Positions 12,310 to 22,809 are shown, counted from the stretch's first letter. The stretch is 64,000 nt of DNA from Sambucus nigra (GCA_949130495.1 OX422221.1:158257241-158321240), one strand, 5' to 3'. Notes: a model not told the origin generated them from the letters alone. A program made the numbers and translations.

Positions 12310-13576
12310 TGTGAAGTGTGAGTGGCCCAATATATGTGTGTTTTCTTTCAAACCAATTTTTCTCCGAAAAATTATCCAACTTTTAATTATGCACCAAACT
12401 AAGTTGTGAAAAACCAATTCTTAGTTTAAACCAGTTTTATCTTGATTAATCCTAAACATGCATCTAGTGATTAAAGCAAGTAAAGTAAAGTAAAGAATAC
12501 TCACAATGCCTGATGTACGAGGAAAAAACCCAAAACGAGAAAACAACCTCGGACGGCCCAAGCCAGACAATCACTATGAACAATGGTTTTACAAAGACAT
12601 ATTAGCCTTACACTAAGACTCGATACCCACGGGTCTTGATGCTCCTTCTGATCTTCAATCGTTCTTCAATAGTTCCCACGTAGAAATTTCGTCTTCCACG
12701 ATACCTGTCCCCAATACACACTTCCACGTATGCCTCGGTGTCCACCGAATGGCTTTGATTCATTTACGATGTCGAACAAGAAGTCCTTCTCTTTTCTTAA
12801 ACGCAAAACCCTTAGATGTTCAATATGTAGAACAAACAACTTTGGTGCAACAAGATCACTTAAACATATAAGAATGATAACTCGGATCTTTTCAAACTCT
12901 AAGGATGTGTTTATGCTTTGTAAACCATAGAAAACATGTGCAAACAAAGTTCTGGTTCGTAAAACTGTTTTCCAGAATGCACATTTACGAAACTATAATG
13001 AAAACACTATTTAAATAGGATTTAAATGTTGCCTCGAAAAATGTGTCATTCGAACGACTTGAGGAACTCGTTCGAGCGACATCCCATCTCGTTCGAACGA
13101 GATTGGATGTCGTTTGAATGACAGCGTGAAAGTTTGACTTTTTTGACTTCTTGTTTACAACGTCTCTTCCAAAGAGAGATCCAAAAATGTCAAATTCTTT
13201 TACGAGCTTATCATCATAAAACGTAGTTTAAACCTTTAAAACACTTTTAAAACATTTAAAACATTTTTCTTTATGAAAAATACATCCTTATCTTTTATAA
13301 AAATAATTCCGAGCACCATAAACTATACGCATTCATACGTGAGTGATTTCGGAATGAAATTAACTTTGAAGACGATTAAACTTGCACCAATTAAACTTCG
13401 GCATGATTAATTCTTTGAAGCTTTGCCGCAACGTCTTCAATTTCTTCAATACGTCATAGACCAAGTGGGATCGTGACAAAATAAAATTCTCCCTATGACA
13501 TATTACAAACACAGTTTTGTTCACGGAATTAAGTCAAAACAATACATGGACTAAATTGGAAATTTATGTCCTTACA
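12310..13576 (-). repeat. LTR (3' in element orientation) of gag-only copia copy 1
   Basis: Pairs with 17687-18952. Near 13050-13125 it contains several CGTTCGAACGA-like palindromic words. Confidence 0.9.
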
Positions 13577-13589
13577 AATCTCCCCCTTT
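13577..13589 (-). promoter_or_regulatory. Polypurine tract of gag-only copia copy 1
   Basis: On the minus strand AAAGGGGGAGATT abuts the LTR start TGTAAGGACA. This is the usual form of a copia polypurine tract. Confidence 0.8.
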
Positions 13590-15669
13590 GACTATTCTGG
13601 GATTAAACAGAACCAGTGAAATGCCTAATCGGGCCGTCAAGCCGTATGACGCCTAAGTCCTATCCCATAAACCCAAAATAAAAAAAAAGGACACGGACTA
13701 GAATATGTAGCACCGACAAGCATGAACTATCTGAATGTGATGTAGTCTTGAAATCTCGAATAGCTGAGGCATACCTACACACATGAAACAGACAAACAGA
13801 TACCCAGTGAATTATGGAGGAACAAATGATACCAATTTATATTCCTAATAAGAACAACTCATTTGAAATATGTGAAAAATTATTTGATACCAATTTGAAA
13901 CAAATATAATCAAACAATATGTAAATCCAGATATCAATAGAAGCGCTCAACAAATCTCCCCCTACATCACATACATCTCTCCCCCTTTTTTGTCTCGAAT
14001 AGAAAATACGGTGAAAAGATAAACCAATATGAAATATCTAGCATGAGAATATGAAACTAATTTGAATCAAGTTGATACCAATTTGAGAATTGAAAACTGC
14101 TAGATAATCATGAAACAACCAACTAAATATGATCAAGCAATGATAAATCAGTAGCTAGTAAACCAAGGAATCACACAAAGAGTATACCAATCAAATCATG
14201 TGTGATAAACAGAATCATATGCAAAATACCAATTTGGAACATAAAAGAACTTGCATATAAACCAACAGTCCAGAAATGCTTCCCACGGTACCAAAAATAT
14301 ATCAAATTAAACCTGTGGAATGAAAACCAATCAGAAGCCATTTTTCAGCCTGTCGTTCGAACGAGCTAGGGACTTCTCTCAAAAGAGATGAGGAAGTCGC
14401 TCGAGCGAAGTACATATGTCGTTCACACGAGATGAGTTGTCGACTGAACGACTTCGCGCGATCTGCCAAAATTTCCCAAATTCCCATAAATAATATAAAG
14501 TATTGCCCAGTGAAAAATTTTCCACAAAAAAATTCCAGGAAGGGCCTGACAGAATCAAAACAATGTTAAAACAGTAGTCTTTTAACACAAAATGCAAAAA
14601 CTCATAAAAACTTAAAATGCGAGTTACTTGCAAACATGGTGGCGATGTGCTCAAACATGGACATTGAATGAATGGGCGTGAAACCACAATAAATGAGTCA
14701 CAATTCCAACACATCGAAATGATCAAGAAGCTCTAATTGATAGCGATAAATCACCAAACTTTATCATAGCCATATGACAATTAAAGAGTGAGATTAATGA
14801 ACTAAACATACTACATGCACACAATTCCAAAATTTTGACGATTCTTCAAACAATAGCGTCAAATTGCAATGTTTCAACATTAGGATTAGATGTGCAAACC
14901 CGTTTAAATTTTCTTCAACCAAACTCCCTCAATAATATCATATTTTTTCAAGTTCTTTTGAGGTTTCTAGAATTCTCAACTTAGAGAAAATCTTATTGGC
15001 CCTTTTCTTCGCATAATGCATTTTCTTTTGGGCTCTTTTAAACGGTGGCTTTCACAACGAGTTAATTTTGAACTCTTGCAGTCCTTTCCCGTGAATCACT
15101 CATCAATTTTATAATTTTAAATCCTCACGATAAACGGTTATTACATGGACATTGAACCTTAAGTCTACTTATGCATAGATGACAAGATTGAGATAAGAAC
15201 GCCTCACCAAATTCAAATATGCAAGAGAAGCCAAACATCCATATAAACTCGTGCATGTGTGCAATGTTGGCATATATACAAAGTCGAATCAAAATGCATG
15301 TCAACTTCGAAACTACCCCATATAAACAATGGTTAAGATCATTTTAAGAATCGATAATAATGACCAAATGTCCTAGCCACATGGATAATGAAATGATGGG
15401 GGCTCCAAGGACACCAATATGCCACATCAAACATGTAAACTCAAAAGCAAAAACTGAAAATCTTTTTGGCTTTTCAAACATATTTTGACTCAAAGAAAAG
15501 AAAAATCTTTTTGGATTTTTAAAAGTTTTCTCAAAAAAAAAATCTTTTTGTATTTTTCAAATAGGACTCAAACAAATGAAAACTATAATACAAAATGATA
15601 CACATGTCATAATACTAGCAACGAATATAACATGAAGCAAACTAGTATATGACAAACATGGCAACACTA
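13590..15669 (-). other. Non-coding 3' internal region of copia copy 1
   Basis: About 2.1 kb downstream of gag without any pol similarity. Near 14350-14465 it repeats the CGTTCGAACGA / CGCTCGAGCGA words found in the LTR. The part next to gag (15380-15660) has a counterpart after the copy 2 gag at 42640-42890, for example GTGGCATATTGGT. Confidence 0.6.
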
Positions 15670-17532
15670 TCATCCTTTAGATTTAGCATGGGAAGAATCA
15701 AGTGCACCCAAACAAGAATCATAAAGTTTAATTCCTAAAGCCACTAAATCCGATTTCCTAACCCAAGTAGGTGTAAAATGACACATGGGGGTTTGGGTAA
15801 CCGGTGCAACTTTATTCTTAAACATCCTAGGAGCTTGTCTAAGATCGTAACAATAATGCCTAAGGTGACCTTTCCTTCCACAAAACGAGAAAGTGTAGCG
15901 GTGGTGGGAATGATTACCTTTGTGTGGACCTTTTCGAACCATCCTATTATTTATCACACGTGTGGGGGGAATGGGAACAACTCTCTCACCAAAACCTATA
16001 ACTCCTCTATCTTCCTTAATTTGGACGGTGCCTAGGATCTTATCTAACTTTTTCGACCTAGCCTCCAAATCAAACTTGACTCTGGACGAGTCTATCAATC
16101 TCTCCTCCAACTCGTGAATCCTAGACTCGAGCAAACTTTTAGACTCCTCAAACAGTAAAATCTCCTTTTTCAAGGACTCCATCAAACCACGGAGATTATC
16201 TCTCTCTTTCTCCACAAACTCTAGTTTCTCCCTAAACTTGTTCTCTCGTGCCCTAAGATCCTCAATAAAACTATCATTATTTTCTATGGTACGCTCATTC
16301 AACTTAGATTGCAATTTTGAGTTATCCTTTTTCACCTTTACCGTTTCGGCATACAACTCATTAAACGCATTTTGAAACTCTTTCACATCTACCTCCTCCT
16401 CGTCACTCTCTTCACCCTCATTAACATGGGATACACTCAAAACCTCATCGGAAGTGTTATGCACATGAGAATCGTCGTCGCTCACATGACATGCCATAAA
16501 TGCAACAAAGTTACGCTCAATAGGGGAACTATATCCCTCTTCCGGTTCACTATCACTTAAGGTGGCATTATAGACAACTGGTTGCTTGCCCTCTTTTTTA
16601 AGTATAGTGGGACACTTCTTAACTTTGTGATCGTACCCCTCACACCCAAAACACTTATCCGACTCATCTCTCTTAGGCTTCTCAAACTTATCGTTAGAGG
16701 TGGGATCTACTTTGTTGTTCTTGAATTTTTTAAATTTCTTGGCATCTTTAGATTGCTTTTGAAACTTAATAAATTTTTTAAATTTCTTTGCCAACAAAGC
16801 AACATCCTCAAAATCGGAATCGGAATCTGAAAATTTAATCTCCTCCTTCCGGGTTTTCAAAGCAATACCCTTTTCTTTCTTAGGCACTTGCTTAGAGGTA
16901 ATCATGTCGATTTCATAGGTTTGTAAGTCACCTATAATCTCTTCTAGTTTTGTTGACTCTAACCTACCCAAGGAGTTTAAAATGGTCACTTTCGCATCAA
17001 ACCTACTAGGCAATGACCTAAGGATTTTCTTAATGACACGGTTGTCGGGAATTTTCTCACCTAGGTTAAATGACGAGTTGACAATGTTGGACAACCTAGC
17101 ATAAAACTCATCAAATGTCTCACTCTCTAACAATCTAATGGTCTCAAACTGTGTGGTGATATTTTGAAGTTTTGACGCCCTAACCATGCTAGTTCCCTCG
17201 TGAGTGAGTGTCAAAATATCCCAAGCCTCTTTTGATGTTTCACAATTCATAATTCTATTATATTCTTCCTGTGTGACATGTGAAGAAATAACGTGCAGAC
17301 CCGTAGAATTATATTGTGCAAGTCTTTGTTCAGTTTCGGTCCATGACTCAACAGGCTTTAAACTAGTGACCTCATCTACAATAGTGACAGGGGGTGTCCA
17401 ACCTTTCTCAACTATAAGACAAACACGCTCATCAATAGATTTTAAAGCACATCTCATTCTCATCTTCCAATAAGTGTAATTAGTGCCATAAAAAATAGGA
17501 GTTCGAGAAAATTCATTATATCCAGAATTCAT
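15670..17532 (-). CDS. Copia-type Gag with coiled coil and zinc knuckles, intact
   Basis: The ORF has 620 codons from ATG at 17532 (MNSGYNEFSRTPIFYG); a longer reading from an upstream GTG is less likely. Residues of about 1-220 form a UBN2-type capsid domain (YWKMRMRCALKS, then LTHEGTSMVRASKLQ, then FNLGEKIPDNRVIKKILRSL). Near residue 290 is a perfect CX2CX4HX4C knuckle, CFGCEGYDHKVKKC. An acidic stretch and a long coiled coil (about 370-500) follow. A second knuckle near 555 has lost its first Cys (FSFCGRKGHLRHYC). The protein stops soon after WVRKSDL, the point where autonomous relatives continue into the protease. Gag packages element RNA. Lack of stops in an element with about 8% LTR divergence is notable. 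Confidence 0.85.
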   Translation of the reverse strand: MNSGYNEFSRTPIFYGTNYTYWKMRMRCALKSIDERVCLIVEKGWTPPVTIVDEVTSLKPVESWTETEQRLAQYNSTGLHVISSHVTQEEYNRIMNCETSKEAWDILTLTHEGTSMVRASKLQNITTQFETIRLLESETFDEFYARLSNIVNSSFNLGEKIPDNRVIKKILRSLPSRFDAKVTILNSLGRLESTKLEEIIGDLQTYEIDMITSKQVPKKEKGIALKTRKEEIKFSDSDSDFEDVALLAKKFKKFIKFQKQSKDAKKFKKFKNNKVDPTSNDKFEKPKRDESDKCFGCEGYDHKVKKCPTILKKEGKQPVVYNATLSDSEPEEGYSSPIERNFVAFMACHVSDDDSHVHNTSDEVLSVSHVNEGEESDEEEVDVKEFQNAFNELYAETVKVKKDNSKLQSKLNERTIENNDSFIEDLRARENKFREKLEFVEKERDNLRGLMESLKKEILLFEESKSLLESRIHELEERLIDSSRVKFDLEARSKKLDKILGTVQIKEDRGVIGFGERVVPIPPTRVINNRMVRKGPHKGNHSHHRYTFSFCGRKGHLRHYCYDLRQAPRMFKNKVAPVTQTPMCHFTPTWVRKSDLVALGIKLYDSCLGALDSSHAKSKG

Positions 17533-17577
17533 CTTTGAAAACACACGGGATCACAAAATAAATAAAAATATTTTCTA

Positions 17578-17589
17578 GCTCTGATACCA
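17578..17589 (-). promoter_or_regulatory. Primer-binding site of copia copy 1, tRNA-iMet type
   Basis: TGGTATCAGAGC on the minus strand is complementary to the 3' end of initiator Met-tRNA. It is preceded by CTCACACTTTACA, a copy of the LTR terminus, but the actual LTR ends 98 bp away at 17687. A degenerate second site (TTAGTATCATAGC, about 17672-17684) lies beside the true LTR end. Confidence 0.8.
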
Positions 17590-17686
17590 ATTTGTAAAGT
17601 GTGAGTAGACAAATTGTATGAGAAAGTAAGTCCTCAAAAAATCAGGATCACGCGATAAATTAGCGTAACCTGCTATGATACTAATT

Positions 17687-18952
17687 TGTGAAGTGTGAGT
17701 GGCCCGATATATGTGTGTTTTCTTTCAAACCAAATTTTCTCCGAAAAATTATCCAACTTTTAACTATGCACCAAACCAAGTTGTGAAAAATCAATTCTTA
17801 CTTTAAACCAGTTTTATCTTGATTAATCCTAAATATGCATCTACTGATTAAAGCAAGTAAAGTAAAGTAAATAATACTCATAACATCGGATGTATGAAAA
17901 AAAAAACCAAAACGGGAAAATAATCTCGGACGGCCCAAGCCAGACAATCACTATGAATAATGGTTTTACAAAGACAGATTAGCCTTACACTAAGACTCGA
18001 TCCCCACGGGTCTTGACGCTCCTTCTAATCTTCAACTGTTATTCAATAGTTCCCACGCAGAAATTCCGTCTTCCACGATACTTGTCCACAACACACGCTT
18101 CCACGTATGTATTGGTGTCCACCGAATGGCTTTGATTCGTCTACGATGTCGAACAAGAAGTCCTTCTCTTTTCTTCACCGCAAAACCCTTTGATGTTCAA
18201 TGTGTAGAACAAATAACTTTGGTGCAGCAAGATCACTTAAACATATAAGAATGATAACCCGGATCTTTGCAAACTCTAAGGATGTGTTTATGCTTTGTAA
18301 ACCTTAGAAAACATGTGCAAACAAAGTTCTGGTTCGTAACACTATTTTCCATAATGCACACTTACGGAACTATGATGAAAACACTATTTAAATAGAATTT
18401 AAATGCCGCCTCGAAAAACGTGTCATTCAAACGACTTGAGGAACTCGTTCGAGCGACATCTCATCTCGTTCGAATGAGATTGGATGTCGTTTGAACGACA
18501 GCGCGAAAGTTTGACTTTTTGACTTTTTGTTTAAAACGTCTCTTTCAAAGAGAGATCCAAAAATGTCAAACTCTTTTACGAGCTTATCATCATAAAATAT
18601 AGTTTAAACCTTTAAAACACTTTTTAAACATTTAAACCATTTTTCTTTATAAAAAATACATCCTTATCTTTTATAAAAATAATTCTGAGCACCATAAACT
18701 ATACGCATTCATACCTGAGTGATCTCGAAATGAAATTAACTTTGAAGACGATTAAACTTGCACCAATTAAACCTCAGCATGATTAATTCTTTGAAGCTTT
18801 GCCGCAACGTCTTCAATTTCTTCAATGCGTCATAGACCAAGTGGGATCGTGACAAAATAAAATTCTCCCTATGACATATTACAAATATAGTTTTGTTCAC
18901 GGAATTAAGTCAAAACAATATATGGACTCAATTGAAAATTTATGTCCTTACA
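17687..18952 (-). repeat. LTR (5' in element orientation) of gag-only copia copy 1
   Basis: Pairs with 12310-13576. The target duplication TGACC follows directly. Confidence 0.9.
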
Positions 18953-19083
18953 TGACCATTTTGGCGTGACTAATTTCGTGGGTCACGACCCTAAGGGGTC
19001 ATGGAAGATGGTCGCAGACTATATTTGTGACCCATACATAGAGACGGTCAGGGCCAAGGTACGTGGCCCATCCTTTAGTATAT

Positions 19084-19157
19084 TATTGAGGTCAACTTGA
19101 TCACACTCAACAAGCTTACGGTGGATAAAAACATGATTGAGGTCAACTTGATCACCA
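19084..19157 (+). pseudogene. Second piece of the H+-ATPase exon
   Basis: Translation gives TLNKLTVDKNMIEVNLIT, the segment just after the pump phosphorylation site. It overlaps in content with 12178-12226, and ATTGAGGTCAACTTG occurs three times in total (12211, 19084 and 19136). The exon therefore underwent a short tandem duplication, and the MITE sits in one unit. This copy is closer to the family sequence (NKLTVDKN) than the left one. Confidence 0.75.
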
Positions 19158-19568
19158 TTAATATAACTTTAACTAATTTTAGACTCACAAAAACTCCACA
19201 AAACGTTTATTCATATATTTGATTGAAATCTATTCAATCAAATACTTATTAATCAATTCCTTGAGTGGTTTCATTCTAGTAAGAAAGAACCACTTGAACT
19301 ATATATTTTAGGGGGTTTCTTACAAAATATGCATAGTTTAGGTTTCTTTTTTTGTAAATAATAATTTTTTTATTAGTAATACTTAGAGATAAAAGCCCTC
19401 GTTTGGTGGCTCATAAAAAAACAAGGCTTAAAAGAATATGTGATAGATAAAAGAATAATCTCAACATCTGAACATACTCAGGAAAGAAGAATTGTTATAC
19501 TATACATGTTATGAGAATTTTATTATTGAATTTTTTGTCAATAATAAATACAACATATATAGTATCTT
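19158..19568. other. CACTA interior, unassigned
   Basis: AT-rich, with no coding similarity seen between the ATPase and EF-1alpha fragments. Confidence 0.35.
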
Positions 19569-19697
19569 CCTCTTGGTTGGTTTGCCTTTCGTGACATGAG
19601 ACAAACGGTGGTTGTTGGAGTTATTAAGGTACTTGACAAGAAGGGCCTAACAGGTCCCAAGGTCACCAAGGCAGCAGTAAAGAAAGGTGCCAAGTGA
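19569..19697 (+). pseudogene. Elongation factor 1-alpha, C-terminal 42 codons and stop
   Basis: The frame reads [20 protein letters not shown] and ends [12 protein letters not shown] followed by TGA, matching the last residues of plant EF-1alpha, the GTPase that delivers aminoacyl-tRNA to the ribosome. Differences such as GRFAV to GWFAF mark it as decayed. The rest of the gene is missing upstream. The following 200 bases are T-rich and look like its 3' UTR, so the fragment covers the gene's 3' end. It has the same strand as the ATPase piece. Confidence 0.85.
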
Positions 19698-19924
19698 TTT
19701 GTGTTTTTTCTCTTCATAAGGTTGTAAAAGTTTATTATCTCTGTTATTAGTAGTTATTCATTTTGTTCTGCATACTTTATCAGTTTTGTTTGTGACTCTA
19801 GAGTTGCATTACATCATAGTTTTATTTGGCCTTCCTCGTGGGGGTCTTGATAAGCGATGTTGGAGGTTCTCTTTGCGTGACATTTCTTGTTTCTTATTTT
19901 ACTGTTTTGAGATAAGATCTTAGT

Positions 19925-20189
19925 GGTTCAAGTAAACAATTTATGTTTGGGTTCCATCAATTACATTTTTAACTTTATGAACCAAATCTTTAATTTATCT
20001 CACGTATTTTGTCACAATGCGTTGCACCTTTTGATTATGGTCTTTAAAGTTTTGGAGATAAACATGAGTGAGTTTGAGGTAAGTTTGGGGAGACTTAATT
20101 TCATCTTTTATTCCAAGAAGCAGATTTGCTTCATTAGCTAGAGTAGCGGCCAGATTATCCACAATGGCTCCAATAATAATACATGCCAT
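19925..20189 (-). pseudogene. NLR resistance-protein coiled coil (Rx_N) fragment
   Basis: From ATG at 20189 the minus strand reads MACIIIGAIVDNLAATLANE, then ANLLLGIKDEIKS, then QKVQRIVTKYVR, a TAA stop, and IKDLVHKVKNVID in the same frame. This is the N-terminal Rx-type coiled coil of plant CC-NLR immune receptors. The family has L...L..MQ.FLKDA and then W..QIRDL.YD.EDVID; here the Gln before IKDL appears changed to a stop. No NB-ARC or LRR follows. It is on the opposite strand to the neighbouring EF-1alpha fragment. Confidence 0.7.
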
Positions 20190-20790
20190 GTTATGTGCTC
20201 AACTATTAGAGAAATCATGCATGAGAAAACAAAGTAGACACGATGGTTATCAGCAACTTTGTTTCAAAGAAAAAGTAAACTATAGCAATAAGTAAAAAGA
20301 TTTCATAGAACGTTTGCATCAGATGCCTGAGGCCTGTTTGATATCTCAAGTAGTCTAGGTGTTAATCTCTTTATATAAGTCTCATAAAGAACCATGTACA
20401 AGTCACATCTCCAACCACCACAATTACCTCTTCCCCACCCACTCATCATATAAGTGAAAAATAGTATGCCAATATATGGTTTCTCCATCCCAATAACCAA
20501 TGGCAGTGTCATAAATTCAGTATGCTAAGAGGTGATCAAGTTCAACTTAAATATGTTCGATATAAATTCAGTATCTTAAATTTATAGATAATGTATTGGT
20601 TTATCAAAATGTTAATTCATGTATGTATCTTAAATTTGAAGATAGTCTTAAATTTGTAGTTCATTGATGACCTATCACTATAATAATATTCCCATTTAGT
20701 GTTCATGTCATGGTTTTTATAATGCCTTACCTCATTATATGTTGTATTTGATGAACTAATATATCCTTTAATTGCAACTTCCACCACACA
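20190..20790. other. CACTA interior, possibly the NLR upstream region
   Basis: No recognisable protein. Upstream of the Rx_N start on the minus strand, it could contain the captured promoter or leader of that gene; this is inference from position. Confidence 0.3.
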
Positions 20791-21196
20791 AAAAAAGGAT
20801 ACGTGGTCCAACCGAAGGAAGGGCCTTGAGAAGTTGACTAGGCCGGATGGAAAAAGGCTGACAATTGAAATTGCAAGGGACAAGGGAAGACCAACAAATG
20901 TGGTGCAATAATCTAAACTATCAAATAAAAAACAGTTTTCTCCCGAACTGAGGAACTATATATGAGAATATAACATATATTAGATAAATACCATAACTTT
21001 GATTTTAAAAAATGATATATACTAATTTGTTTTACAAATTGAGATGAAACAGTTGCAAGCTGAGCCTACTCCCGAGGGTAGTGAACCTTTGACTCCGGAT
21101 GAGATAGTTGATCTAGTATTTGGTACTAAATCGAGATATATCATAGGTCCAAATCAAAAACATCAAGACAAAACGAAAGTTAGAGGAGACCTTTAG
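20791..21196 (+). pseudogene. CACTA-associated protein remnant (plant transposase, Ptta/En/Spm type)
   Basis: The first part reads KRIRGPT, then after a frame shift KGLEKLTRPDGKRLTIEIAR and KGRPTNVV, resembling the RG(R/P)T module of plant En/Spm-associated proteins. After an AT-rich gap that may be an intron, the next part reads LTPDEIVDLVFGTKSRYIIG, matching the C-terminal D-E-I-C..V.G..SGY..G element of the same family. Frame shifts and stops prevent expression. Its presence near the right end supports CACTA identity for the surrounding element. Confidence 0.65.
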
Positions 21197-22179
21197 ATAA
21201 ACACAAAGAGCGAATCATGAGTTCAAGGAACAACTACAGACTCGTGGTGATCATTTGGAATGTTTAAAGGCTCGTCAATTTGTATTCGATAAGATGTGTG
21301 ATGCTTTAAAAGCATAAGGTCCCTTCCTATCGCATTTACTATATGGTAATTTTTAATAATTTCAATGTTAAATTTATCGAAATTACATCATTTGATGCAC
21401 ATCCTTTAACTTATTTAATATCTCTATTGGTGATGCTACTACCTTATTTGTTGAATCGGTGGAAGGGGTATTCTGGTGGATTGTCATTGTGTTTCTTAAC
21501 TTTTTTATTTTTTAGTTTAATAAGAATATTTTAGTCTATAAACAAACAAAACACTGACGATTTTTTTTAAAATATTGGCAATCCTATTACCTTATCTTTT
21601 GAATCGGTGGAATGGGTATTTTGGTGGATTTTCATTGGATTTCTTGATTTTTTTTCCTTAATTTAACAGGGTGGTTTTAATATATATGCAAAGGATGCTC
21701 TGCTGGTTTTTTTAAATTTTTTGAAAAGAAAAATAAATTTCATAGTTTTTTTGGTGTCTAGCTCAATGCGTGTTATTTATTAGTTGATGTTATTCTATTT
21801 ATCAATTTTTAATACACTTATAAAGTTAGAAACTAATGTCTTAGTACTTTTTAGAATTGCAGATTGGGACGTTGTGAATACGCTTTTTTGAAAATTATTT
21901 TTAGGATGATAATGAAGATGGAAGGAGAACTTTACAACCTTATTGGGCTTTGTTTTTAAAAGTTTTGAAGTTTACTCTGTATTGTAACAAACGATGTAGG
22001 CTACTCTGCAATTGATTAATGGTTTTGAGATATTTGTACGGATGATTTCAAATCAATTACATAACGTTTGAACCTTACTTTTGAGTATGTATATGATTAT
22101 AGTTGATTACTAATATACTGTCGATAATATTTAGTTGATTCTATAAGTAATATTTATTTGACTAATTATCTATATATGA
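21197..22179. other. CACTA interior with a duplicated 70-bp segment
   Basis: TTGAATCGGTGGAA(G/T)GGGTATT and its surroundings occur twice, about 21428-21500 and 21580-21652, roughly 80% alike. The rest is AT-rich and unassigned. Confidence 0.5.
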
Positions 22180-22594
22180 AATGAATTTGAAAAGAAAAAA
22201 TTATGAGTTTTAAATTTATAATTTATTGACGATAAAATTCATTTCGTGACAAAAATATTTTATCACCAAAGTATATTAATTTTGCCACAAATTGGTTATC
22301 GTTTTGGATATTATCACAAACATTAGGTGATAAAATGTGCATTTTTGTTACAAAAAAAAATGGCTACAAACAATTTTGTCACTAAAAGCTTACTATTAGA
22401 TAGCAAAGAAAATTTTGTCACCAAAAGGTGTACTATTTGGTGATGCAATTTATATTTCATCACTAAAACCTTTAGCGACGGTGCTTTCGTGACGGACAAT
22501 TGACGGAAAAAATTCGTCACAAAATGTTTTTAGTGACGAATTTTTTTATTTGGTGACAATTTTTTTCCCACTAATTATGTGTTATGTTATGGTC
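22180..22594. repeat. Right subterminal repeat zone of the CACTA element
   Basis: Dense TTTTGTCACTAAAAG, TTTTGTCACCAAAAG, TTTAGTGACGAATT and TTTGGTGACAA words, ending in the terminal GTTATGTTATGGTC. It mirrors 10369-10650. Confidence 0.7.
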
Positions 22595-22809
22595 TCTCTA
22601 GCTTTCTCTCTCTCCCACACACATTAAAAAAAAATTGCCAACACTTTCCATGATCTACACGTTAAAAAAATTCCACTGACAATCCATTGTTAATTTATAA
22701 TGGCCTATCAAATTCACTTAATATTTCCATCATTCAGGTAATTTTTACAATTTTATCAATTTTTTTTATTTTCCTCTAATTTTTTATTTATATTTTGCTA
22801 AATTATTTT

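Larger units (their letters stand above)
12310..18952 (-). mobile_element. Gag-only copia-type LTR retrotransposon (copy 1)
   Basis: This is a complete element of 6643 bp. Its LTRs are 1267 and 1266 bp (TGTAAG...CTTCACA on the minus strand) and it is flanked by TGACC on both sides (12305-12309 and 18953-18957). A tRNA-iMet type primer site (17578-17589) and a purine-rich tract (13577-13589) set the minus orientation. The only coding region is one intact gag-like ORF; there is no protease, integrase, reverse transcriptase or RNase H. In the first 310 bp the LTRs differ at about 8% of sites by eye, so it is not recent. It must have moved with enzymes from another element. Confidence 0.9.
12226..19083. 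mobile_element. Small MITE-like insertion, split by a copia-type element
   Basis: Removing the copia-type element (12310-18952 plus one TSD) joins 12235-12309 to 18958-19080, a unit of about 200 bp. It begins CACTACACCATATTAGGCGG. Its ends are imperfectly inverted (GGATGGTCACGGCC against GGATGGGCCACG), and the middle has GGGTCGTGACC facing GGTCACGACCC. It interrupts the H+-ATPase exon near ATTGAGGTCAACTTG. Terminus positions and type are uncertain. Confidence 0.4.
10369..22594. mobile_element. CACTA (En/Spm-like) transposon carrying host-gene fragments
   Basis: The left end reads CACTATAACATAA at 10369. The reverse complement of the right end (at 22594) reads GACCATAACATAA, 11 of 13 matching. 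Both are flanked by TCT (10366-10368 and 22595-22597), a 3-bp target duplication as CACTA elements make, though the left copy lies in a CT repeat. Both subterminal zones carry many TTTGTCAC(T/C)AAA motifs in either direction. Near the right end is a remnant of a CACTA-associated protein (20791-21196). Other contents are H+-ATPase exons, the EF-1alpha 3' end, an Rx_N fragment and a later 6.6-kb copia-type insertion. Without that insertion the element is about 5.6 kb. The alternative is two unrelated MITEs at the ends. Confidence 0.6.

Noticed and set aside
20303..20512. 69-codon minus-strand ORF as a gene
   Set aside because: No similarity recognised; more likely part of the region upstream of the Rx_N fragment.
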